A stretch of DNA of 43,938 nt from WJKP01 sp964531215 (lineage in GTDB: Bacteria; Patescibacteriota; Patescibacteriia; CAIXNZ01). The stretch is from assembly GCA_964531215.1 (NCBI GenBank), contig CAZHFK010000002.1, positions 1 through 43,938 on the forward strand, given 5' to 3'. Below are positions 24,408 to 34,290 of the stretch, piece after piece. Position 1 is the stretch's first letter. Each line of letters starts with the position of its first letter. The notes below the pieces were generated by a model that did no database searches, was not told where the DNA came from, and saw nothing but the letters and a program-made list of their open reading frames with translations. Made by a program: the position numbers and the translations under genes.

Positions 24408-27400
24408 ATGATCATAAAAAATAAAAATAAATATTTTATATTCATTCTATTTTTGGTAATATTTTTAATTTTGCCAATAATTGGTTTTGCTCAATCTGAA
24501 GATTTTTTAAGTGAATTTAGCCAAGACGTTTTATTAAAAGAATATTTATTTCCAATTAGTTCTTATACTGAAGCCGGCAATCCTATTACCAGACAAGGGC
24601 TAGAATGTGAAGGCTATAAACAATATGCCAGTCCTACAGATTGGCAGGCTTGTTTTGATTTGTCGGATTTTAATGAAAATGATATTAGCCAGTGGGTTGA
24701 TGGCAGCAGCCTTTATACTCCGGTGCAAGCCGAGCTAAGCTATAAATTTAATGTTTTGAATCAAGGTAATTATGTTTTTAAAATTAGCACCTCTAATAGC
24801 GTTGATAATTTAGCTGCCTTGACCAAGGAGCAAATTAATTATTATTTGAATAATCAGGGTGAAACAATGGACAGTATTTTGAATAATTTAGGTGAAGGAT
24901 TTGAAGCACCTGAAACTGAAAGTGAAAAGTTGGAATATTTAAGGAGTATGATTTTTAGTGTTTATGTTGATGGTCAGTCAGAAGAAAATAGAAAAGGCTA
25001 TTTAATTATCAAAAATACCGATCAAAGTGAGGTTCAAGAAGGCTCAGTTTTAATTGGCAATTTAAAACCAGGCGATCATACTATTTATTTACATTTTTTA
25101 TATGATTTTTACTGGGATTTTTCCGGTGTAATTGAAGATTTACCCGCTTATTTTGATGAATTTGCCAATGCCGATTTAAATAATGATCAAATCCTTGATT
25201 CTAACCCGGTAATTTATTCAGCCTCAATTGATCAGACAAAACCAGCTGATGATATAATCGGAGTTAGGATTTATTCCAATAAAATGAATCAAGATCCATT
25301 ATCCTGGTATCAGGAAAATGTGTTTAATGCTTCGGCTAATGTAATTCAAACAGAAGTTGATGGTTATCGGGCGGTTAGAGATGATCGGACTGTTTATGTC
25401 GAAGCAGCTAATGTTACAGACGCTGGTCGTTTTTATACCAATATTTATGTGATTGCTTATAATCTGGGGGCGACTGCTTCAACTGTTAATATTTTTAATC
25501 AAATGATGAATAATTGGACTTTTAATAAAAATATAATGGAAGAGGATCCGTTTGGCGCAGAAGAAATAAAAGATCAATTACGCCGAGACACGATCAGGTT
25601 ATCTGATTTGAATGATATGAGAAATTTAATAGAAAATTATAAAGCTGTTAATGGCAAGTACCCGACTTTAGAAGCAGGTACTTTTGTGGCTGATCATACT
25701 ATTTCAGTCTGGCCGTCCTGGCAAGCTAATTTGGGTAACCAATTAGGAGCCGGGTTGCCGGTTGATCCTTTAAATATTATGTCAACAGAGGTAAGAGGTA
25801 CTTATAATTGTCAGAGTAGTGATCCTAATGAATATGAAAATTGTGTCAATATTTGTACCAGAGATAATGCCGGTAATGCTTTGACTGGTTGTCCGGCCAA
25901 TCAACAATGTGTTGATGATGAATATTGCAGTATTTGTCCGCCTGGGTATGATCCGGAAACTTGCTGGGATGAAATAAATTCAGATTTTGCTTATGACATT
26001 CATCAAGGTTGTGATGAATCAAAAAAAATAAACGGTTCTTTTAATCTTCATCCGGATGATCCTGATACTTCGGAAAGAGAAAATTTGTGTGGCAATGAGG
26101 GAGCGTTTGTTTATCAATATACTGCGTTAAATGACGGACAAAACTATGCTTTAAATTATCGTTTAGAATATACTGCACCTCAATGTAGTCCCGGCCAGTG
26201 TTATTTTGAAAAAACAGGTACCTGTTATCCGTCGGGCGCTTGTTTGGCTAATTGCGCTATGGTGGACACAGATGGAGACGGGACAGAAGATGAAATGCAA
26301 TGTGAGTATCCAGAATATAAAAATGTTTATTGTTATTTGGGTAATTGGCGTCAATCATGCGGTGACGGTTTTGTTCAAACAGGCTGTGGTGAAGCTTGTG
26401 ACGGTACCAGTACCAGTTTACAAACAGGTGAATTGTCCTGGTGTGATAACATGTATAATCCTGGATCTAATCGCGATTGGTATAATGAAGATAATATTAC
26501 CGCCTCTTGCAATAATGTATGTCAGTGGCAAGGTTTTGATGATTTGGGTTATACTCCCTTGCCTTATACACCTGATACCGATGATATTGATTGCGGCGGC
26601 TATTGTGGTGATCAGATTAAACAAGCTTTGTATGGCGAGCAATGCGATATGGGTTCAACGCCAGGCGTTAGAATCCCTACGCCGGCTGATAATGGCTCGG
26701 GCGGGATTAGTCGGATTTCTCAATATTTATGTTCTGGTTCGGCTGGTTTGCAAGCCGGTGAGCCAATAGTCTCAGAAGCAGCTGCTTGTGAATATTTTGC
26801 CAATAGTTATAATGAACCGATTAATAACGATAATCTTTGTGAAGATTTAACTTCAGAAAGTGTAGGTGATGATTGGCTAAATCTTTATGAAGAAACTGCC
26901 TTGATGGCTAAAGGCGGGTTTAAAGTTACTTATGATTTTACAATTGATCAAGCGCAAAGCGGTTTTTATAATTTTAGACTCAGAACTGCCAATCAAGATG
27001 ATAAAATAAGCAGTTTGTCCAATGAGCAATTAGCTTATATCATCGGACAAAAAGAAGCTGAGGATAATTTACATAATATTACGACTGACGGCGGACTTAG
27101 TATTCCGGAATATGGAGAGGTTGCTGCTGATGATAATCAAAAATATAATTTATTGCGCAGTTTAATTTATGCTGTTTATTTGGATGGCGATGATCCGGAA
27201 AATTTAGCTGATTTTATTATTACCCCTGCCAGCGATCAAATACAAGAACGCAGTATTTCTTTGGGCAATTTGTCTGCCGGTGAACATACTATTTATTTGC
27301 ATTTTGTCGGTGATCACTTTTGGTATCAATTTGATCCGGCTGATTTACCCGATTATTTGGATGATTTCAGCAATGCTGATTTGGATAATAATGATATTTT

Positions 27401-29693
27401 GGATATTAATCCGATATTAGATTCGGTTTCATTGTTTTCGCCGGAATTAGACGTGGGCAATTGTCAAAGTTATGGCGGTTGGTGCGGTGACGGTGAAGTG
27501 CAATTGGCTTATGGTGAAAAATGCGATATTAGAAGCTATGTTACGCCTTCATCTGTCCAAACAGTTAATGTGATTAAAAACGGTAGCTTTGAGGAAGTTT
27601 TTACACCTTGGCAGATTAGTGAAGGCGAGGTTAGTTTGGATAATAATATTTCTTTTGCCGGAGCTTCTAGCCTTAAGATTAGTTCTGGTGATTTCGCTGA
27701 AACTGAAAAAACACTTTGGCTGGAACAGTCTAATACTTTGTTTAAAGATAAAGTTTATAATATTTCTTTTAAAGTTAATTTAATTTCCGGAAAATTGAAC
27801 AATAGCAGTTTTGAAATTGGCGGTAAATCAGCTGATGAGTGGTTTGGCGGAGCCCAAACAATTAGTTTGGAAGACGAAGCAAGTGCTTGGAGTTATTATC
27901 AATCAGGGGTTACCCCGACTGAATATGGTTATAAATTTAGGCTTAATTTTACTGTTGAACCTAATACTGAATTTTATATTGATGATATTAAATTAGTGCC
28001 CAATGATCCAAGTATCCGGCCACAATATAAATGCGGTAATGAACCGATTACCGGCGAAATATGTCAGTTTAGAGGCGGGTTTTGTGGTGATGGTGTTGTG
28101 CAGCTGGAATTCGGTGAAAGTTGTGATGATCGCGTAGGTTTAAGCTGCGCTAATGGTGAAGGTTGCGGGGCTAATGGTTATTGTGATGATGATAATATTT
28201 GCCGCAGTGTTGATTGTAATGATGTTTGTCGCAGTACTTTTTGTGGTGACGGCATAGTGCAAAGGCCTAATTCTTTTGGTGTTAATGAAGTCTGTGATTG
28301 GGGCAGTGATCCTTTATGTTCTTATAATTGTCGCCAGATTAGAATGGGCGGAGATTGTACTAATGATTTAACTAATCCGTGTGATCCGGATACTGATGAA
28401 AATTGTTTTATGTGTGAACAAAGCTTATCATGTACGGTCAGAAATTTCGGTGATACTGAGACAAGATGTTTGGGGGCCAGAGGCAGTTATGGTTGTGACA
28501 GTAATAATGATTGTATCTTGGGTTATTATTGTGATACTAATACTTCAAAATGTGAGCCGGAAATTTCAACTTATTTAAAATATCATCCCAAAGAAGAAAC
28601 TCAATTAACTTTGCCAGCAACTTCAAGTGTTTCTTATGATATTAATATTAGTAAATGTCCTGACCTGCGCTATATAACAGCTGAAGATGATAGATATATT
28701 TTGGATACATGTACTAGTATAAATTGGAATTTATTTGATAATATTTCCAGGCCGACTTGGACTTATCAATCAGCTTTAGAAGATGCTTGTGGAGGCGCTT
28801 TTCGTTTGCCTACAATTTTAGAGCTTTATAGTTTGGTTCGGCAAACCAATCAAGGTTTATTGTATGCTGATAAACAAGGTTTGAATTTATGTCCATTGAG
28901 TTGTGAATATGACGAAAATGATCCCGAAGATTTATGCAATGATCCTTGTGGTGATGATAATTATTTATATTGGTCTTCAACTTGTGTAGAAAAAGCGCAA
29001 ATTTGTGACGGTGGTGAATATGACGGCCAGGCTTGTCGGGCTGATTCTGATTGCGGTAGCGATTCAAGTTGTGTTTTGTCTGACCAGGATATTTGCGCCA
29101 AAGCTTTGGCAGTGAATTTCAGATATGGCAGTATTGAAGAATACCCGGTAATTAATTTTGCCGGCACTGATTATAATGAACAAACAGTTTTAAAAACACG
29201 CTGTCTTAAAGATACTGTTTGCGGTAACGGCGAAATAGAAGAAGGCGAGACTTGCGAGTTTTTTAAAGCAGCAGACGGTTCATTAATTGAACAGGAAATT
29301 ACCAGACAATGCAGCGAATTTGGTTATGATGAAGGGTTTTTGCATTGTGATCCTGTCAGCTGTACTTATGTTTTTGATAATTGTTATTTTTATTCGCGAG
29401 TCGGTCAGTCATGTGAAGATGTTTGTCAGGGAGAAAAAGCTTTGGCTTGCCAGTCAGTCGGTTTAAATGATACTGACAATCAAATAGCCGGGCAATGGCG
29501 GATAGCCAATGATGGAAATTTAATGGATGTTGATCAGGAAGGGAATTGTTTAATGCAGGAAATCCCAGGTGATAATCAGTCAGCTTATTGTAATTATGAA
29601 TTTTTTAACAGGGATAAAGCTTGTTTTGATACTTTGACTAATGAATTTGCGCCGGCTAATTCCCAGTTTTCGTATTGCAATTGCGATGAATAA
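24408..29693 (+). CDS. Large secreted Cys-rich protein with duplicated ~190-aa domain, pseudopilin-like, CBM-like and DUF1566/Lcl-like modules
   Basis: 1761 aa with an N-terminal signal (hydrophobic to about residue 28, GFA-QS). A roughly 190-residue domain occurs twice (about 95-275 and 820-1010). Both copies share VYxDG, GNLxxGxHTIYLHF and a DLPxYxDxFxNADL segment that ends in a D-x-N-x-D-like loop. A stretch near 394-455 (LNDMRNLIENYKAVNGKYPTL) resembles the C-terminal region of type II secretion pseudopilins. Several short CGDG-(I/V)VQ...G-E-x-CD Cys modules follow. A carbohydrate-binding-like beta domain lies at about 1055-1200 (NGSFEE...FYIDDIKL), and a DUF1566/Lcl-like domain (FRLPTILELYSLV...YWSST) at about 1411-1598. 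The C-terminus is Cys-rich. Secreted location is well supported; function is unknown. Confidence 0.85.
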   Translation: MIIKNKNKYFIFILFLVIFLILPIIGFAQSEDFLSEFSQDVLLKEYLFPISSYTEAGNPITRQGLECEGYKQYASPTDWQACFDLSDFNENDISQWVDGSSLYTPVQAELSYKFNVLNQGNYVFKISTSNSVDNLAALTKEQINYYLNNQGETMDSILNNLGEGFEAPETESEKLEYLRSMIFSVYVDGQSEENRKGYLIIKNTDQSEVQEGSVLIGNLKPGDHTIYLHFLYDFYWDFSGVIEDLPAYFDEFANADLNNDQILDSNPVIYSASIDQTKPADDIIGVRIYSNKMNQDPLSWYQENVFNASANVIQTEVDGYRAVRDDRTVYVEAANVTDAGRFYTNIYVIAYNLGATASTVNIFNQMMNNWTFNKNIMEEDPFGAEEIKDQLRRDTIRLSDLNDMRNLIENYKAVNGKYPTLEAGTFVADHTISVWPSWQANLGNQLGAGLPVDPLNIMSTEVRGTYNCQSSDPNEYENCVNICTRDNAGNALTGCPANQQCVDDEYCSICPPGYDPETCWDEINSDFAYDIHQGCDESKKINGSFNLHPDDPDTSERENLCGNEGAFVYQYTALNDGQNYALNYRLEYTAPQCSPGQCYFEKTGTCYPSGACLANCAMVDTDGDGTEDEMQCEYPEYKNVYCYLGNWRQSCGDGFVQTGCGEACDGTSTSLQTGELSWCDNMYNPGSNRDWYNEDNITASCNNVCQWQGFDDLGYTPLPYTPDTDDIDCGGYCGDQIKQALYGEQCDMGSTPGVRIPTPADNGSGGISRISQYLCSGSAGLQAGEPIVSEAAACEYFANSYNEPINNDNLCEDLTSESVGDDWLNLYEETALMAKGGFKVTYDFTIDQAQSGFYNFRLRTANQDDKISSLSNEQLAYIIGQKEAEDNLHNITTDGGLSIPEYGEVAADDNQKYNLLRSLIYAVYLDGDDPENLADFIITPASDQIQERSISLGNLSAGEHTIYLHFVGDHFWYQFDPADLPDYLDDFSNADLDNNDILDINPILDSVSLFSPELDVGNCQSYGGWCGDGEVQLAYGEKCDIRSYVTPSSVQTVNVIKNGSFEEVFTPWQISEGEVSLDNNISFAGASSLKISSGDFAETEKTLWLEQSNTLFKDKVYNISFKVNLISGKLNNSSFEIGGKSADEWFGGAQTISLEDEASAWSYYQSGVTPTEYGYKFRLNFTVEPNTEFYIDDIKLVPNDPSIRPQYKCGNEPITGEICQFRGGFCGDGVVQLEFGESCDDRVGLSCANGEGCGANGYCDDDNICRSVDCNDVCRSTFCGDGIVQRPNSFGVNEVCDWGSDPLCSYNCRQIRMGGDCTNDLTNPCDPDTDENCFMCEQSLSCTVRNFGDTETRCLGARGSYGCDSNNDCILGYYCDTNTSKCEPEISTYLKYHPKEETQLTLPATSSVSYDINISKCPDLRYITAEDDRYILDTCTSINWNLFDNISRPTWTYQSALEDACGGAFRLPTILELYSLVRQTNQGLLYADKQGLNLCPLSCEYDENDPEDLCNDPCGDDNYLYWSSTCVEKAQICDGGEYDGQACRADSDCGSDSSCVLSDQDICAKALAVNFRYGSIEEYPVINFAGTDYNEQTVLKTRCLKDTVCGNGEIEEGETCEFFKAADGSLIEQEITRQCSEFGYDEGFLHCDPVSCTYVFDNCYFYSRVGQSCEDVCQGEKALACQSVGLNDTDNQIAGQWRIANDGNLMDVDQEGNCLMQEIPGDNQSAYCNYEFFNRDKACFDTLTNEFAPANSQFSYCNCDE

Positions 29694-29727
29694 GTAAAAA
29701 TAATTTTTAAATTTATATATAATTACT

Positions 29728-32700
29728 ATGAAAAATTCATTATTTTTCAAAATTTATATCGTTTTGATTATAATAGTCAGCCTGGCTTTTATTGGTTTTA
29801 ATATTTTAGCCCAAGTTGAAACCGAGACTGATTTGAAACAATATATTAAAGAAGGGGCTTGCCCCAATTTTGTTGATTTGACCGAATTAACCATGAAAGA
29901 TGAATGTACTGGTTTGGTTTGGGCAAGAAACGAGCTGCCGACTTATCATGGCGCAGATAAGCCGGGTTATGCTTGGCAGCAGGCGGCTGACAGTTGTGAT
30001 AATTTTGTTGAACCTGGTTTATTTCGCTTGCCAACAGTTGAAGAATTATTAAGTTTGGTTAAATATCAATGTGATCAAACCGGTTGTGAAGCCGGTTTAA
30101 AGAGAGATATAAATGGAGACGGTCAGGCTGATTTTGCCCCCCCATTTTTTTCTAATGGAATTTATTGGTCAATTAATGATTTTAATGAGTCACCGGCCTG
30201 GACTGACCCTTCAGCTATTCCTAGCCCGGGACATGAGGACAGGGATTATAAACGTTCGGTTAATTTATTAAATGGCGAGGTTGATTCCCCGGTTTTTAGT
30301 AAAAAGATGCGTTTAAATGCCTGGTGTATTATGGATCGTGATCCGGAGATTATTGAACGAAAATTTACTGACGTAAGTACGGCTTCTATTCCCCATGGCA
30401 CGGCTGCAACAGGTGGACAATTAAAAACCGTTTATAATCGTCAATGCAATACTAATGATGATTGCAGTGCTTTGACTGGCACGGTTTGTGACAATGGTTT
30501 TTGTGCTGACACGCCTACCACTAATAATATTGATTTAAATGACAACCCCGTACCTGTTAGTTGTGATCCGGATTATCATTTAGAATATGTAGCAGAAGAA
30601 GATGCTCTACAATGTGTTAGTAATCCAAATACATCAACCGAAGATTGTCCTAGTCCAGAAATAGCGGCGCAAGGCATAGAAGCTTATGAAGCTTGGAAAG
30701 GTAATAGTTTTAATGGTTATAGGATTTGTCGGATAGAAACTTGTTCCAGTTATTGTTCGGGCGGGGAAAATAATGGTTTGGCCTGTGATGAAGCTAATGG
30801 GGATGCTGATTGTCCAGGCGGAATTTGTATGACTTATCATGTTGATCCTGATACTGAATTATGCGTTGCTAATAGAAGAGACTGTCTTTTACCTAGCGAC
30901 AGAGATGCTAATGGCTGGACTGAGCGGGCCGTGCAGGATTGGGATACTGATCGGGAAAACGACTGGGGTCCTTGTTATGCTTTGGAATGCAGTTATGCGG
31001 CTGAACCGGTTGATGATCCCAATACAGCTGAATTTGATCCGGTATGTCAGTGTGATGAAACAGTTAATACCATAAGAGAAGGCATTTGCAGTGGTTGCGC
31101 CGATGATGAACATTATGAAAACGGGGTATGTGTTTCTGATTGTTTAAAAGGCAGTTTTAGTTTGGCTGATTGTTTGGATGGTGGTTGTGATTTTGGGATA
31201 AATATTAACCAAGCATGTACTGATACCAATGATTGTCCTGTCTGTGAATCTGATGCCCAATTTTGTCAAAACAATGAAACTAATCAAATAACCGATATAA
31301 GCTGTACCGCTGATAGCGAATGTGTTAATGAATGCAATAGTAATATTTGCACGATAAGCGGAGATGATTGTGATGTAGAAAATCCTTGTCCTGCTGTTGA
31401 CAGTTCTTGCGTAGTGGCCGGTGATTGTTCCAATCAATTTTGTAAAATTGATACCAATAATATAATAACCGATATAAGTTGCTCTGCCGATAATGATTGT
31501 CTTAATGAATGCAGTAATAATACTTGTACCATAAGCGGTGATACTTGTAGTGATGATAATCCTTGTCCGACGACTTCTTGTCAGGTCATAGATAACAGAA
31601 AACAAGTTTGGCAGGGCGGTTTATTTGAAGGATTTTATGATTGTATTTTTCAAGGCTGTGATTTGACTTATACTCATGAAAGTCTTACAGAAATAGGCAC
31701 TTGCGAGTCAAATTCTTTAAATTGTTTGGTTAATGATGTGTATGGCTGGGTTTTGTCTGCAATTAAAAATTGGGATGAAACCAATGAGACTTGGGAGGTT
31801 TGTAATGCCACTAATTGCGTACCGCAGTCAATTTTAAGTACTCCTGATCCGGATTGTAATGGTTTGGACCAGGAAGCCTGTAGTAATCAACAAACTTGTT
31901 CCTGGAATGAACAAGCCGGTCAATGTCAGGCGCCGGTTATGTGCGTATGTGAAAACAATGGTATTTATGAAGGGGATCCGATTATTAGGGACGGTCAATG
32001 TGATTATTGCGGTAATGGTATAACCGATGGCGTTTGTTATGATGATAATAATGATGATATTACCGATACTTTAAATACAAGTAATTGTGAAACAGATTGC
32101 GGTGATGATGATATTTGTCAGGGCGGTTGTAAGCGTAAAGTTTGTGAAGATCTAGATTATACTTGGGATGGTGAAGCTTGTGATAGTGGTATTTTTAATA
32201 TTATTGATACCGGGGTTGATTGTTTAAATGATGAAGAGTGTCTTGATATAACTGAAGTTCAAGAGACAACAACTGCTTGTGATATTGATAGTGATTGCAG
32301 TACCATTTCAGACGATGCTTATTGTGAAGAAAGTATTTGTAAATTAGAAGTGCCTAAATATTCTGATCCTTATTGTGAAGAGGGTACTTGCAAGGTCAGA
32401 GAGACTAAGTATGTTTTGCCTTTAAGCGAAAGAAAGGCTGACGTGGTATTTATTTTTGATACTTCTGGTTCTATGTCTGATGAGCAGGCAACTATTTGTA
32501 GTGAATATAATTCAGTGATAACGACTTTGTTAGGCCAGGACTATTATACAGAAATTGCTTATGATATGTTTAGTTTGCCCCCTGAATTTTCCGACTATAG
32601 CGTCTTTCCTTCTTGCCAGACCGGTCTTTTAGGTACAAGAAATAAAGCATCTAGCCGTTATATTGAGCCACCACAAGTTAGTTGTGACATAGTAGATGAT

Positions 32701-33573
32701 TGTTACAGTATTTATGAAGAAGATAGCGGCGTGAATTGTACTAGTAATATTTGTACTTTAAATAATGATTGCAATGAAGATGCCGATTGTGTTGCCAAAT
32801 ATAAAAGGTATACTTATTGTGGGGAAATAACTAGTGGCCAGTGCGCTTTAGAAAATGCAGCTTATTATCCCAATTGTGATTTTTATGAAGAAGCTGAGGA
32901 TTGTAATTATGTTTATAATTGTATTACTGAAAAACCGCAATCTTGTACAGGTGATGATGGTTGTTCTGATTTATTGGAAAAATCCAGTTGTCTTGATCCG
33001 GCTGATAGTTTGAGTTGTTCTTGGACTCCAGCTAATTGTATTGATGATCCAGAAGTATCTGGTAATTCACCTAGAACAATTGACGGAACAGATTATCAGA
33101 CTTGGGAAGATTGGGGAGAAGGTATTATTGATGTTATTAATAATCGAAAGAATCGAGCCTGGCTAGAAGGTAATGTGAAATTAATTATTCCGGTTTCTGA
33201 TGAGGCTCCACAAAATGGAAGTAAAAGAGATCCTACCGGGTCGCTCTCTGGAGGGCCGAATGGATATTGGCAAAAAGAAGATTATGATATTTTACAGCAG
33301 ATTTCTAGTTTAGCTCAAGCTGAAGGAGTGATTATTTCACCAATTTATACTAATGACAGTTATAGCACTCAAACAGTAACTGTAGACGGAACCGATTATA
33401 ATGTTAGCGATTTATTGAATGATTTGGCTAAGGAGACTGGCGGTACAGCGATTTTAGGTACGCTAACAAATGCTGATGAAAAAATTAAAAGTTTAATTAC
33501 CGGTGCTGGCGCGTTATGTGATGATTTTACTGGTGATAAATTAATGGATTGTGAATTTACACCAGTTGAATAA
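29728..33573 (+). CDS. Secreted Cys-rich protein with DUF1566/Lcl-like and C-terminal VWA domain
   Basis: 1281 aa. A signal peptide (to about residue 28, ILA-QV) leads to a DUF1566/Lcl-like domain (about 48-205: CTGLVWARN, FRLPTVEELLSLV, IYWSIND). The middle is a long run of Cys-rich motifs, including a tandem 59-residue repeat (encoded 31261-31437 and from 31438). The C-terminus is a von Willebrand A domain: MIDAS motif DTSGSMS at residue 911, later strands VKLIIPVSDE and VIISPIY, ending with LAKETGGTAIL. About 150 Cys-rich residues (about 969-1116) are inserted inside the VWA fold. VWA domains bind ligands through a metal ion, so adhesion is a reasonable inference. It sits 34 nt after the previous gene in the same apparent unit. 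Confidence 0.87.
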   Translation: MKNSLFFKIYIVLIIIVSLAFIGFNILAQVETETDLKQYIKEGACPNFVDLTELTMKDECTGLVWARNELPTYHGADKPGYAWQQAADSCDNFVEPGLFRLPTVEELLSLVKYQCDQTGCEAGLKRDINGDGQADFAPPFFSNGIYWSINDFNESPAWTDPSAIPSPGHEDRDYKRSVNLLNGEVDSPVFSKKMRLNAWCIMDRDPEIIERKFTDVSTASIPHGTAATGGQLKTVYNRQCNTNDDCSALTGTVCDNGFCADTPTTNNIDLNDNPVPVSCDPDYHLEYVAEEDALQCVSNPNTSTEDCPSPEIAAQGIEAYEAWKGNSFNGYRICRIETCSSYCSGGENNGLACDEANGDADCPGGICMTYHVDPDTELCVANRRDCLLPSDRDANGWTERAVQDWDTDRENDWGPCYALECSYAAEPVDDPNTAEFDPVCQCDETVNTIREGICSGCADDEHYENGVCVSDCLKGSFSLADCLDGGCDFGININQACTDTNDCPVCESDAQFCQNNETNQITDISCTADSECVNECNSNICTISGDDCDVENPCPAVDSSCVVAGDCSNQFCKIDTNNIITDISCSADNDCLNECSNNTCTISGDTCSDDNPCPTTSCQVIDNRKQVWQGGLFEGFYDCIFQGCDLTYTHESLTEIGTCESNSLNCLVNDVYGWVLSAIKNWDETNETWEVCNATNCVPQSILSTPDPDCNGLDQEACSNQQTCSWNEQAGQCQAPVMCVCENNGIYEGDPIIRDGQCDYCGNGITDGVCYDDNNDDITDTLNTSNCETDCGDDDICQGGCKRKVCEDLDYTWDGEACDSGIFNIIDTGVDCLNDEECLDITEVQETTTACDIDSDCSTISDDAYCEESICKLEVPKYSDPYCEEGTCKVRETKYVLPLSERKADVVFIFDTSGSMSDEQATICSEYNSVITTLLGQDYYTEIAYDMFSLPPEFSDYSVFPSCQTGLLGTRNKASSRYIEPPQVSCDIVDDCYSIYEEDSGVNCTSNICTLNNDCNEDADCVAKYKRYTYCGEITSGQCALENAAYYPNCDFYEEAEDCNYVYNCITEKPQSCTGDDGCSDLLEKSSCLDPADSLSCSWTPANCIDDPEVSGNSPRTIDGTDYQTWEDWGEGIIDVINNRKNRAWLEGNVKLIIPVSDEAPQNGSKRDPTGSLSGGPNGYWQKEDYDILQQISSLAQAEGVIISPIYTNDSYSTQTVTVDGTDYNVSDLLNDLAKETGGTAILGTLTNADEKIKSLITGAGALCDDFTGDKLMDCEFTPVE

Positions 33574-33602
33574 TTTAAATTATTAGCAATAATATATAAT
33601 TT

Positions 33603-34253
33603 ATGAATTCTAAAACCATAATAATTTTACTGATTATTATAATAATTTTGCTGGGCGGAGTGACTTATCTTTATTTTGCTTTTTATTTGCCGGACGCAGA
33701 CCGGCAGTCGGAACAGAATTTAAATGTGTCTGAGTTGGCACCCAGTCCGACACCAGCGGACGTGGGCTTAGCGCCTGAAGCCGATTATGAACCGCAGCCG
33801 CAAGGTTCTTTTCGTTATTTTTTAAATTTGGCTAAAAAATATAAGCAAAGAGATTATTGTTTGAAAATTGAAGATACTGATCAGCAAAATAGTTGTTTGG
33901 TTATAATTGATGATATTATAAAGCAAAATCCGCAGTTACCCAAAGATTGTCTGGCAATGGGCAAGCAAGATAAAATTGATTGTTTGGAAAATTTGGCTTT
34001 GGCTGAAAATGATCCTGAATTTTGTGATTATTTAACCGGACAAGATCAGAATGTTTGTCGTAAGACTTATGTTTATGATAGGATTGATAGTGGAGATGTT
34101 GGTTTGTGTGATTTATTGCCAGGAGAGGAACAGCAAAGATGTCTGGATATAGGTTATTTAAATCAAGCGCTGCAAACCGAGGATTTAAGTTTGTGTAATA
34201 ATATTAGTGATGAACAATTAAAAAATGTTTGCACTGAACCCGAGTTTTTATAA
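33603..34253 (+). CDS. Membrane-anchored small protein with five Cys-x10/11-Cys helical repeats
   Basis: 216 aa: one N-terminal membrane helix (about residues 5-28), a Pro-rich linker (PSPTPADVG), then about 130 residues in which five units each carry two Cys separated by 10 or 11 residues. Examples are CLAMGKQDKIDC, CDYLTGQDQNVC and CDLLPGEEQQRC. The units look like short helical hairpins, each closed by a disulfide. I recognise no named family. It follows the VWA gene by 29 nt. The orientation implied by the N-terminal anchor places the Cys repeats outside the cell, where disulfides can form. Confidence 0.82.
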   Translation: MNSKTIIILLIIIIILLGGVTYLYFAFYLPDADRQSEQNLNVSELAPSPTPADVGLAPEADYEPQPQGSFRYFLNLAKKYKQRDYCLKIEDTDQQNSCLVIIDDIIKQNPQLPKDCLAMGKQDKIDCLENLALAENDPEFCDYLTGQDQNVCRKTYVYDRIDSGDVGLCDLLPGEEQQRCLDIGYLNQALQTEDLSLCNNISDEQLKNVCTEPEFL

Positions 34254-34290
34254 ATTGTTTCAAATAATTAAAAATTAACTTATAGATCTT

